Shown: positions 1 to 6,470, counted from the first letter of the stretch. The stretch: 10,295 nt of DNA from Anaerolineales bacterium (GCA_015662065.1 DQUX01000131.1:1-10295), one strand, 5' to 3'. A program made the numbers and translations. The notes: generated by a model not told the origin, from the sequence alone.

Positions 1-560
1 CCGCATCCCCGCGCCCCCGCGTCCCCCTTCAACCGACTCCCCCGGTACTCAAACTCAAACCACTCCCCCGGCCGCTCCACCACCTCCCCCTCGGGGGTCA
101 GGAGCGTGGCGCTCCTCAGAACCGAGGCGATGTCGCCGCCGAAGGCCCCGGCGTTGCCCACCACCGCCCCGCCCACCGTCCCTGGCAGCCCCGCCGCCCA
201 TTCCAGCCCCGCCAATCCCCGACCCGCCGTCTCCCGAGCCAGGGCCACCATCGGCGCCCCCGCCTCCGCCCAGACCGTTCCGTCCCCCTCGATCTGCACC
301 CGGTCTGCCTGGTGGATCAGCACCAGTCCCCGGACCCCGGCGTCGGCCACCAGGACGTTGCAGCCCCCTCCCAGCACCCACCAGGGGACGCCGCAGGAAC
401 GGGCCAGCCTTACCGCCTCCACCACCTCCTCCGTGGTGCGGCAGATGGTCAGCAGGTCTGCCGGCCCGCCAACCCGCATCCGGGTATACAGGGCCAGCGG
501 CTCGTCCCGCCGCGCCCGCTCCCCCAACGCCTCAGCCAACGCTTCCAATCCCTGTACCAT
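1..560 (-). CDS. murB: UDP-N-acetylenolpyruvoylglucosamine reductase, 5' part (MurB)
   Basis: MurB is the cytoplasmic flavoprotein that uses NADPH to reduce UDP-GlcNAc-enolpyruvate to UDP-MurNAc. The frame starts at ATG (558-560) and stays open to the left edge, giving 186 residues; the C-terminal substrate-binding and catalytic region is outside the window. FAD-binding motifs typical of the family are visible: YTRMRVGGPAD (25-35), LGGGCNVLVAD (63-73), and GLPGTVGGA followed by GNAGAFGGD (124-143). EYRGS (171-175) matches the family's YRxS segment, whose arginine is catalytic in known MurBs. The next residues, GDAGARGC, are encoded by an 8-bp tandem repeat and look like an inserted loop. The start was chosen because an in-frame stop lies upstream at 657-659 and the N-terminus fits the family. 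No Shine-Dalgarno sequence precedes it; a 7-bp repeat array begins 8 nt upstream. Confidence 0.93.
   Translation of the reverse strand, partial: MVQGLEALAEALGERARRDEPLALYTRMRVGGPADLLTICRTTEEVVEAVRLARSCGVPWWVLGGGCNVLVADAGVRGLVLIHQADRVQIEGDGTVWAEAGAPMVALARETAGRGLAGLEWAAGLPGTVGGAVVGNAGAFGGDIASVLRSATLLTPEGEVVERPGEWFEFEYRGSRLKGDAGARGC
2..25. repeat. 8-bp tandem repeat inside murB
   Basis: Three consecutive 8-bp units are visible on the plus strand: CGCATCCC (2-9), CGCGCCCC (10-17) and CGCGTCCC (18-25). They encode roughly residues 179-186 of MurB (GDAGARGC). The array may continue past the left edge. The unit matches the consensus CGCGYCYC of the array inside murD at 5193-5224. Confidence 0.7.
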
Positions 561-727
561 AGATGCCACGCAACACGCGACACGCAACACGTATTCCGTG
601 TTACGTGTTCCGTTTTCCCCGCCTTGTCTCCCGCACCAGCCGCATCTTCCGCGCCATTACCTGGCAGCCGAACCCGTTCCGCGCCCGTTTCCTCCGGCGC
701 ACACCCCGCAGACGACCGACCAACCAC
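561..727. other. murC-murB intergenic gap
   Basis: These 167 bp separate the murC stop from the murB start and form the longest non-coding stretch in the window. The murB-proximal third holds an inverted 7-bp repeat array (568-618). The rest (619-727) has no recognisable promoter, RNA gene or convincing gene. An 18-codon basic open frame (ATG at 655-657, stop at 601-603 within the repeat) has no good ribosome binding site and is not called as a gene. No T-tract follows the hairpin on the transcribed strand, so there is no evidence for an intrinsic terminator. Confidence 0.7.
568..618. repeat. 7-bp tandem units in inverted arrangement
   Basis: On the plus strand three heptamers run in one direction: ACGCAAC (568-574), ACGCGAC (575-581) and ACGCAAC (582-588). 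After a short centre, three related units appear in the opposite sense: GTGTTAC (598-604), GTGTTCC (605-611) and GTTTTCC (612-618). The core pairs as a hairpin, ACGCAACACG (582-591) against CGTGTTACGT (597-606), with one mismatch and a 5-nt loop (592-596). Weaker pairing continues outward on both sides. The array sits 8 nt upstream of the murB start codon. Confidence 0.75.
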
Positions 728-2134
728 TCATTCCGCATCCGTCTCCTCCTCCCCCTCCCTGAGCACCGCCAGCAACCACTCCCCCACCCGGTCCCCATCC
801 CCCGCCCCCAGGGTCAGCACCACGTCGCCGGGGCGGACCTCCGTCCCCAGCACCACCACCGCCTCCTCCCGGGAGCCCACCAGGCGGGCGTCGGGGTGGG
901 CCATCGCCGCGACCACATCGGCGCTGGATACCCCCAGCCTATCCTCCTCGCGGGCAGCGTAGATGGGCAGCACCAGCACGTGATCGGCCCGGCCGAACGC
1001 CCGGGCGAACCCCTCCAGAAGCGCCTGGGTCCGGCTGTAGGTATGAGGCTGCCAGACCGCCCACAGGGGCCGACCGGGGAACCGTTGCCGGGCCGCCGCC
1101 AGCGTGGCCCGGATCTCCGTGGGATGGTGGGCGTAGTCGTCCACCACCGTCACCCCGTCCGCCTCTCCCTTCACCTCGAACCGACGGCCCACGCCCCGGA
1201 ACTCCTCCAGGGCGGAGCGGGCAGTGGGGAACGGCACCCCCAGGTGGACCGTCACCGCCAGCGCCGCCAGCCCGTTGAGGACGTTGTGGCTCCCCGGGAC
1301 CCGCAGCCGAACCTCCCCCAGCGCCTGGCCCGCCCGCACGACCACGAAATCCATACCCCCCGAGGGGTTGGGATGCAGCTCGCGGGCCGTCCAGGTCGGC
1401 TCCCCGGTCAGCCCATACGAGACCACCGGCCAACCCCGCGCCGCCCGGGCCGCCCCCAACTCCAGCGCCACCCGGTCGTCCCGGCAGGTCACCAACAGCC
1501 CGTCGGGCGGGAGAAGGGCCACGAAGTCCGCGAAGGCGGCCCGAAAATGGGCGAAGTTCGGGTAACAATCCGGGTGATCGTGCTCCACGTTGGTCACCAC
1601 CGCCACCCGCGGCCGCAACTCCAGAAAAGTCCGGTCGTACTCGTCCGCTTCCACAACGAAGTGAGGACCGGTCCCGGCCCGCCCGTTGGTCCCCAGGCCG
1701 ACCATCACCCCCCCGACGATAAAGGTGGGGTCCAGCCCTGCCTCCCAGAGAATGGAGGCGACCATCGCCGTCGTCGTCGTCTTGCCGTGGGTCCCGGCGA
1801 CGGCGACGCCGACACGCCCCTCCATCATCTCCCCCAGGACCTGTGCCCGGCGGACCACCGGGATGCCGGCCTCCCGCGCCGCCAGAACCTCAACGTTGTC
1901 CTCCGGCACCGCGGAGGAGACGACCACCCAGTCCGCGCCGTCCACCTGCCCCGCCTGGTGACCCACGTACACCCGCGCTCCATCCCGCGCCAGCGCCTCG
2001 GCGGCGGGGGAGAGGACCAGATCGGACCCGGTGACGACGGCCCCCTGTTCCATCAGCACGCGGGCGATGGCGGAGAGCCCCGCCCCGCCGATGCCCACAA
2101 AATGCACACGCTGCCCGCGAACGTCCATTTCCAT
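728..2134 (-). CDS. murC: UDP-N-acetylmuramate--L-alanine ligase (MurC)
   Basis: MurC is the cytoplasmic ATP-dependent ligase that adds L-alanine to UDP-MurNAc, the first amino acid of the stem peptide. The product is 468 residues, normal for the family. The N-terminal Rossmann motif GIGGAG is at 14-19 and the ATP P-loop GTHGKTTTT at 114-122. EADEYDRTFL (162-171) and NVEHDHPD (182-189) mark the central domain, and DYAHHPTEI (333-341) and WQPHTYSRT (361-369) the C-terminal domain. The start was set at ATG 2132-2134, which overlaps the stop of the upstream gene by one base (TGATG). The frame is open further upstream, but that stretch lies inside the preceding gene and does not resemble MurC. 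No Shine-Dalgarno sequence is visible, so re-initiation after the upstream stop is the likely mode of translation. Confidence 0.97.
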   Translation of the reverse strand: MEMDVRGQRVHFVGIGGAGLSAIARVLMEQGAVVTGSDLVLSPAAEALARDGARVYVGHQAGQVDGADWVVVSSAVPEDNVEVLAAREAGIPVVRRAQVLGEMMEGRVGVAVAGTHGKTTTTAMVASILWEAGLDPTFIVGGVMVGLGTNGRAGTGPHFVVEADEYDRTFLELRPRVAVVTNVEHDHPDCYPNFAHFRAAFADFVALLPPDGLLVTCRDDRVALELGAARAARGWPVVSYGLTGEPTWTARELHPNPSGGMDFVVVRAGQALGEVRLRVPGSHNVLNGLAALAVTVHLGVPFPTARSALEEFRGVGRRFEVKGEADGVTVVDDYAHHPTEIRATLAAARQRFPGRPLWAVWQPHTYSRTQALLEGFARAFGRADHVLVLPIYAAREEDRLGVSSADVVAAMAHPDARLVGSREEAVVVLGTEVRPGDVVLTLGAGDGDRVGEWLLAVLREGEEETDAE

Positions 2135-2748
2135 CAGATGAAGACGATGATGACGAACACGAAGGCCAGACCCACCGACAGGTAGAGCGGCGGCCCGCTG
2201 ATCAGACGGGGCGGGAGGTAGGGAAGCATACTCCAGGCCGTGGACCCCCCCTCTGGGGGCCAAATCCCGCCCACCCCCTCAGCGCCCGGATGGTAGGTCA
2301 CCTCCTTCACCGTGCGGCCGCTTTCATCCACGATCTCCTGCACCGTCCGTTGATCCGGCGGCACGCCGTAGTAGGCCTCGTCCGCATAGAACCAGAGAGT
2401 GCCGACGATAAGAAGGCCGTTCAGCAGGCCGATGAAGAAGCCCAGCAGGATGTCCTGGAGCCGCTCCCGGGCCACCTTCGCACCGATGCGCTCGGCCAGG
2501 GTGGGGCTGGCGTAGCCAAAGAGGACGATCACCGAGAAGACCGCCAAGCGGATCCAGAAACGGCTCAACGGCTGCATAGCGGACCAGATATCGCGGATCG
2601 GGGGCACCATCGTGGTCAACACCTGTTCGATGAAGAGGGCCAGGACGACGCTGAAGGCCACGATCAGCTCCTTGGCCCACCCCCGCAGGCTGCCGATGAG
2701 GGCAAAGACCACCACCATCATCAGAAAAACCGTGTGCATTGGGATCAT
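2134..2748 (-). CDS. CvpA-like integral membrane protein
   Basis: This is a 204-residue hydrophobic protein with about five predicted membrane segments, near residues 4-20, 28-45, 66-82, 100-120 and 187-204. It resembles the CvpA (colicin V production) family. An early LRGWAKELIVAF stretch fits the RGxxxE pattern after the first helix, and DILLGFFIGLLNG (99-111) fits the D-x-x-LG-x-x-x-G pattern. The soluble stretch 121-185 is poorly conserved in appearance. The start ATG (2746-2748) overlaps the murG stop as ATGA, and a GGAGGAG ribosome binding site (2757-2763) lies 8 nt upstream. Its stop overlaps the murC start, so it is locked between two precursor-synthesis genes. The molecular function of CvpA proteins is unclear; a membrane role linked to envelope assembly is an inference from position. 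Family assignment is moderate. Confidence 0.8.
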   Translation of the reverse strand: MIPMHTVFLMMVVVFALIGSLRGWAKELIVAFSVVLALFIEQVLTTMVPPIRDIWSAMQPLSRFWIRLAVFSVIVLFGYASPTLAERIGAKVARERLQDILLGFFIGLLNGLLIVGTLWFYADEAYYGVPPDQRTVQEIVDESGRTVKEVTYHPGAEGVGGIWPPEGGSTAWSMLPYLPPRLISGPPLYLSVGLAFVFVIIVFI

Positions 2749-3860
2749 CGCTCCATCTCCTCCGCGTCCCCCGTGGCCAGGGTTCGCAGACACTCCGCCA
2801 GACGCGCCGCCGCGTCGGGGCGGGCCAGCGCCCGCGACCGCTTCCGCATCTCCGCCAGCCGCCCCGGGTTCGCCAGCAGGCCGCGCACCGTGGGCAGAAG
2901 CGCCTCGCTCAGCCGCCCATCCTCCAGCACCACCGCCGCCCCACGCGCGGCCAACCACTCGGCGTTGACCCGCTGGTAGCGCCAGGCGTGAGGGTAAGGG
3001 ACCAGGACCGCCGGCAGGCCGAAGCAGGGCAGCTCTCCCAGAATGGAAGCCCCGGCCCGAGAGACGGCCAGGTCCGCCGCCGCCAGCGCCATCCCCATCT
3101 CTTCGTGGAGATAGGCGTAGGGATGGTACCGGCTCCGCAACTCGGTCCCCAGGCGCTCCGCCCGTTCGGCCACCCACGGCCAGTCCAGTTCCCCACTCAC
3201 GTGCACGACCTGCGCCTCCTCCAGCAACCCCTCCAGCCCCTCTGTCACCGCCCGGTTGATGCTCCGCGCGCCGTGGCTGCCGCCGAGCACCAGCACCACC
3301 GGCTCGTCGGCCCGCAGGCCCAGCCCCTCCCGCGCCGACGCCCGGACAAGCCCGACAAACTCCGGCCGGACCGGATAGCCGGTCACGACGGCCTTTCCCG
3401 TCGGGAAGAAGGGTCGGGAATCCTCCGTCGTCACCGCCACCCGGGTCGCCAGGCGGGCGATGAACCGCACCGCCAGCCCGGGCTCGATGTCCGGCAGGTA
3501 AAGCAGGATCGGCGCCCGCAGCGCCCAGGCCGCCAGCGCCACGGGCACACTGGCGTACCCGCCGGTGACGAAGAGGGCCTGGGGCCGCTCCCGCCGGCCC
3601 AGCCGCAGGGCCGCCAGGAACCCCCGCGCCAACTTGATCAGGTTCCACGCCACTTGCCAGGGGGCCAGCCCATGCACCCCCCCGGCCGGCACGCCCACGA
3701 ACCGCAGGCCCGCCCGCCCCGCTAGCCGCTCCTCGACGCTGCCCGGCCCGCCCACATAGAGGGGCTCCACCGGGACCGTCTCTCTAAGCGCCTGCAGGAC
3801 GGCCAGACCGGGATAGACGTGCCCCCCCGTCCCGCCCCCTGCGATCCAGATGCGAACCAT
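2745..3860 (-). CDS. murG: Lipid II synthase: undecaprenyl-PP-MurNAc-pentapeptide GlcNAc transferase (MurG)
   Basis: MurG is the GT28-family glycosyltransferase on the inner face of the membrane that adds GlcNAc from UDP-GlcNAc to lipid I, giving lipid II. The product is 371 residues, the usual length. The glycine-rich GGGTGGHVYP (8-17) marks the acceptor side of the N-terminal domain. GGSHGARSIN (193-202) and SRAGASILGEL (267-277) mark the UDP-GlcNAc-binding C-terminal domain, with E276 the likely ribose-contacting glutamate. YQRVNA (295-300) stands where many MurGs have HQxxNA. YLPDIEPG (121-128) replaces the usual HEQN-type loop. The start ATG (3858-3860) lies inside the end of ftsW, overlapping it by 77 nt. 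The ribosome binding site is weak (GGGCGGGA directly before the start), so coupling to ftsW translation is likely. Confidence 0.97.
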   Translation of the reverse strand: MVRIWIAGGGTGGHVYPGLAVLQALRETVPVEPLYVGGPGSVEERLAGRAGLRFVGVPAGGVHGLAPWQVAWNLIKLARGFLAALRLGRRERPQALFVTGGYASVPVALAAWALRAPILLYLPDIEPGLAVRFIARLATRVAVTTEDSRPFFPTGKAVVTGYPVRPEFVGLVRASAREGLGLRADEPVVLVLGGSHGARSINRAVTEGLEGLLEEAQVVHVSGELDWPWVAERAERLGTELRSRYHPYAYLHEEMGMALAAADLAVSRAGASILGELPCFGLPAVLVPYPHAWRYQRVNAEWLAARGAAVVLEDGRLSEALLPTVRGLLANPGRLAEMRKRSRALARPDAAARLAECLRTLATGDAEEMER

Positions 3861-5001
3861 TCCCGCCCCGAGCGCGGTCGGCCGCGCCCCTCCTCCCAGG
3901 CGGCCGTCCCCGGGAGACGCTCAGCAGAAGCCCGACTGCGGCCAGGGAGACCACCAACGAGGACCCCCCCAGGCTGATGAACGGAAGGGTGGTCCCCGTG
4001 AAAGGCAACAGCGACGTGATCGCCCCCAGGTTCAGCGCCGCCTGGAAGACCAGCAGACAGGTCAGCCCGCCGGCCAATAGGTTGCCGAAACCGTCTTGGG
4101 CCCGCAGGGCGATGCGGAAGCCCCGCCAGGCCAGCAGACCGAACATCCCCACGACCAGCAGACACCCCACCAGACCCAGCTCCTCCCCCACCACGGCGAA
4201 GACGGCGTCGTTGTGCGCCATCGGCAGGTAGCCGAACTTCACCCGGCCCTGGCCGAGCCCGGCACCGAAGGCCCCCCCCTCTGCCAGGGCGTAGAGCGCC
4301 TGCCGGGGATGATACGGCAGCAACGTCGGGTCCTGGAGACTGAGGATGAATTCCTCAATCCGGTTGTGGGCGTGAGGGAGGAGAAGCACCAACCCCCAGA
4401 AGACCGCCCCCCCCACCGCGCCGGCGATGAACAACTGCCCCAGGTGCGCCCCGGCCAGGAAGAACACCGCGAAGCCGGATAGCGCCAGGATCGCCGCCGC
4501 GCTCAGGTCGGGCTGAAGGACCACCAGCCCGGCCACCGCCCCCACCCAGACGGCGAAAGGGATCAGGCCATACGTCACGTCCCGGACCTGTTCCCCCTTG
4601 GAGGAGATCCAGGCGGCGGCGTAGATGACGGTGACCAGCTTGGCCAGCTCCCCGGGCTGAACGGAGCCGTGGAGCAAGGACCGCCGCGCCCCCCATAGCT
4701 GGTTGCCCACCAGTAAGAGGAGGGTCAGCAAGAGAAGGGTTCCCCCCAGCATCGGCACCGCCAGCCGCTGCCAGTAGCCGTAGTCCACCCGCGCCAGCAG
4801 GACGGCCACGCCGACGCCCAGGAGCAACCACACCACCTGCCGTCTGACCTGGCGGAAGGGGTCCCCGGCCTCCAGATAGCCCCAGTCGAAGGTCGTGCTA
4901 TACACCATCAGCAGGCCCAACAGGACCAGCGCCACCACGACCACGATCAGCACGTAGTCGGGCCTCCGCCTCGCCCGTCCCTTCCGCCCTGCCTTGCCCA
5001 T
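3784..5001 (-). CDS. ftsW: Septal peptidoglycan glycosyltransferase, SEDS family (FtsW)
   Basis: FtsW is the SEDS-family membrane polymerase that builds septal glycan strands from lipid II together with its partner transpeptidase FtsI. The product is 405 residues with many hydrophobic helices after a basic N-terminus (GKAGRKGRARRR). SEDS landmarks are QPGELAK (116-122, for the usual QPSExxK), QPDLSAA (164-170), and the loop YLPMAHNDAVF with GEELG (258-276). D265 in that loop is the candidate catalytic aspartate. PFISLGGSS (340-348) is the C-terminal signature, with L where Y is usual. ATG 4999-5001 was chosen because it has GGAGGAG (5012-5018) 10 nt upstream and follows the murD stop by 7 nt; the longer frame would run into murD. 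An arginine-rich tail of about 40 residues overlaps murG out of frame. Assignment to FtsW rather than RodA rests mainly on the context. Confidence 0.94.
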   Translation of the reverse strand: MGKAGRKGRARRRPDYVLIVVVVALVLLGLLMVYSTTFDWGYLEAGDPFRQVRRQVVWLLLGVGVAVLLARVDYGYWQRLAVPMLGGTLLLLTLLLLVGNQLWGARRSLLHGSVQPGELAKLVTVIYAAAWISSKGEQVRDVTYGLIPFAVWVGAVAGLVVLQPDLSAAAILALSGFAVFFLAGAHLGQLFIAGAVGGAVFWGLVLLLPHAHNRIEEFILSLQDPTLLPYHPRQALYALAEGGAFGAGLGQGRVKFGYLPMAHNDAVFAVVGEELGLVGCLLVVGMFGLLAWRGFRIALRAQDGFGNLLAGGLTCLLVFQAALNLGAITSLLPFTGTTLPFISLGGSSLVVSLAAVGLLLSVSRGRPPGRRGAADRARGGNGSHLDRRGRDGGARLSRSGRPAGA

Positions 5002-5008
5002 CCGCCCA

Positions 5009-6403
5009 CTACTCCTCCAAAGCCCGCACCAGCTCCTTGAACCGATCCCCTCGCTCGGCGAAGTCCCGGAAGGCGTCGAAGCTGGTGCCCCCTGGGGAAA
5101 GGAGCACCACATCCCCCGGCCACGCCACCCGGGCGGCCGCCTCCACCGCCTCCTCCAGCGTCTCCACCCGCGTGATCCCCTCCAACCCCCTCCGCGCTCC
5201 TGCGCCCCCGCGTCTCCGCGCCTCCTCCACCACCCGTGCGATCATCCCCCCCGCTTCGCCGAAGGTGACCAGGTGCCGCACCCGCTCCACCGTCTCAGCG
5301 GCGAACGCCTCCCAGGGCAGGTCCTTATCCCTACCCCCCGCCAGGAGGATGAGGGGTTCCTCGAAGGAGCGAAGCGCCGCCACCACCCGCTCGGGGGCCG
5401 TAGCGATGGAGTCGTCGTACCACTGAACCCCTCGCCACTCTCGCACCCGTTCCAGCCGGTGCTCCACACCGGTGAAGGTATGGATGGCCTCCCGCATCGC
5501 CTCCACCGACACCCCGACCACGCCGCCGATGGCACAGGCCGCCAGGATATTGAGCAGGTTGTGGTAGCCCCGCAACCGGACCTCCTCCACCCGGCAGATG
5601 GGCATGTCGGTCCCGTCGATCCGCAGCGCCAGCTCCCCGTTGGTCTTGTAGGCCCCCTCGTCCACCTCGGCGCCGCCGCTGAAGAAGATAGGCCGGGCCT
5701 GCGTCTCCAACGCCAGCGCCCGGGCGTTGGCGTCGTCAAAGCCCAGGACCGCATAGTCCTCCGGCCCCTGGTAGGCGACGATGGCCCGCTTGGCGGCGAT
5801 GTAGTTCTCCATCGTCCTATGCCGATCCAGGTGGTTGGGGGTAATGTTGAGCACCGCAGCCACAGGAGGGCTCACCGTCATGATCTCCAATTGGAAACTG
5901 GAAAGCTCCATCACCACTCGGTCGTCCGGCCCGATGCGGTCCAGGTCGGCGATGAGGGGGTTGCCGATGTTCCCCCCCACCCAGGTGGTGAACCCCGCCG
6001 CCCGGCACATCTGGCCGACCAGGGCGGTGGTGGTGGTCTTGCCCGCCGAGCCGGTGATGCCGACCACCGGGGCCGGGCATCGCTTCAGGAAGAGTTGCGC
6101 GTCGTTGCTGAGAGGAATGGACCGCCGCCGCGCCTCGGCCACGATAGGCGCATCCAACGGCACCCCCCCGCTCAGGCAGACGAGGTCCACCCCCTCCAGC
6201 AGGCTCTCGGGATGGCCTCCCAGCACGTACCGGATCGGCAAGTCGGCCAACTCCGCCATCCGGTCGGTCAGCGCCGCCCCATCCTTGAGGTCGGAGACCG
6301 TCACCTCCGCCCCCGCCCGGACCAAGAAGCGGGCCAGGGCCGTTCCCTGACGGGCCAGCCCCAGGATGACGACGCGCTTGCCTCGCAACTCAAACTCGCT
6401 CAT
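5009..6403 (-). CDS. murD: UDP-N-acetylmuramoyl-L-alanine--glutamate ligase (MurD)
   Basis: MurD is the cytoplasmic ATP-dependent ligase that adds glutamate (D-glutamate in the classical enzyme) to UDP-MurNAc-L-Ala. The product is 464 residues. Motifs in order: VVILGLARQGTALA (11-24, N-terminal nucleotide-binding-like domain), P-loop GSAGKTTTT (118-126), MELSSFQLE (165-173), NHLDRH (190-195), YIAAK (201-205, K205 probably the carbamylated lysine), LLSPGGTSFD (434-443) and ERG (450-452). The usual DSKATN motif reads DSIATAPE (331-338). Residues 394-404 are encoded by an 8-bp tandem repeat and form an Arg/Gly/Ala-rich insertion. ATG 6401-6403 was preferred over TTG 6410-6412 because the shorter N-terminus fits the family. 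Neither start has a Shine-Dalgarno sequence; a 7-bp repeat element lies directly upstream. Confidence 0.96.
   Translation of the reverse strand: MSEFELRGKRVVILGLARQGTALARFLVRAGAEVTVSDLKDGAALTDRMAELADLPIRYVLGGHPESLLEGVDLVCLSGGVPLDAPIVAEARRRSIPLSNDAQLFLKRCPAPVVGITGSAGKTTTTALVGQMCRAAGFTTWVGGNIGNPLIADLDRIGPDDRVVMELSSFQLEIMTVSPPVAAVLNITPNHLDRHRTMENYIAAKRAIVAYQGPEDYAVLGFDDANARALALETQARPIFFSGGAEVDEGAYKTNGELALRIDGTDMPICRVEEVRLRGYHNLLNILAACAIGGVVGVSVEAMREAIHTFTGVEHRLERVREWRGVQWYDDSIATAPERVVAALRSFEEPLILLAGGRDKDLPWEAFAAETVERVRHLVTFGEAGGMIARVVEEARRRGGAGARRGLEGITRVETLEEAVEAAARVAWPGDVVLLSPGGTSFDAFRDFAERGDRFKELVRALEE
5012..5018 (-). promoter_or_regulatory. ribosome binding site of ftsW
   Basis: GGAGGAG on the minus strand lies in the last codons of murD, 10 nt before the ftsW ATG. 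It decides the ftsW start against the longer open frame. Confidence 0.7.
5193..5224. repeat. 8-bp tandem repeat inside murD
   Basis: Four consecutive 8-bp units are visible on the plus strand: CGCGCTCC (5193-5200), TGCGCCCC (5201-5208), CGCGTCTC (5209-5216) and CGCGCCTC (5217-5224), consensus CGCGYCYC. They encode MurD residues about 394-404 on the opposite strand, in a surface-type stretch of the C-terminal domain. The frame is kept intact. Confidence 0.75.
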
Positions 6404-6407
6404 AATG

Positions 6408-6470
6408 ACCAACGGTCAATGATCAATGACCAACTTCACTCATTGTCCATTGTTCATTGATTCATTGATC
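6408..6470. repeat. 7-bp inverted repeat element between the small gene and murD
   Basis: Plus-strand heptamers TCAATGA (6416-6422) and TCAATGA (6423-6429) are followed, after a spacer, by inverse units CATTGTC (6441-6447), CATTGTT (6448-6454), CATTGAT (6455-6461) and TCATTGATC (6462-6470). Perfect arms GATCAATGA (6421-6429) and TCATTGATC (6462-6470) can pair, and a shorter alternative pairs 6424-6429 with 6440-6445. The element is distinctly AT-richer than its surroundings. It covers the stop codon of the small upstream gene and ends a few bases before the murD start. No T-tract supports a terminator. Confidence 0.75.

Noticed and set aside
568..588. Tandem units considered as a CRISPR array
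   Set aside because: Units are 7 bp and contiguous, with no spacers of constant length.
582..606. Hairpin read as a rho-independent terminator after murC
   Set aside because: There is no run of T after the stem on the minus (transcribed) strand, and the stem lies 8-46 nt from the murB start. It is better explained as an inverted heptamer array.
601..657. 18-codon basic minus-strand open frame (MARKMRLVRETRRGKRNT) in the murC-murB gap
   Set aside because: The ribosome binding site is poor, it is very short, and its stop is supplied by the repeat array. Nothing distinguishes it from chance.
563..2185. Long plus-strand open frame (540 codons) opposite murC
   Set aside because: Its translation is rich in Pro, Arg and His with no domain or motif, as expected for the antisense shadow of a high-GC gene. 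murC on the other strand is unmistakable.
2761..2770. Single CGCGTCCC unit near the end of murG as a third intragenic repeat
   Set aside because: Only one unit is present with no tandem neighbour, which is expected by chance at this GC content.
4994..6460. Long plus-strand open frame (488 codons) opposite murD
   Set aside because: Same shadow pattern. It runs through the 7-bp repeat element and has no recognisable motif.
6408..6470. Inverted repeat considered as an IS terminal repeat or attachment site
   Set aside because: No transposase or integrase is present and no matching partner end is found in the window. The 7-bp period explains the symmetry.
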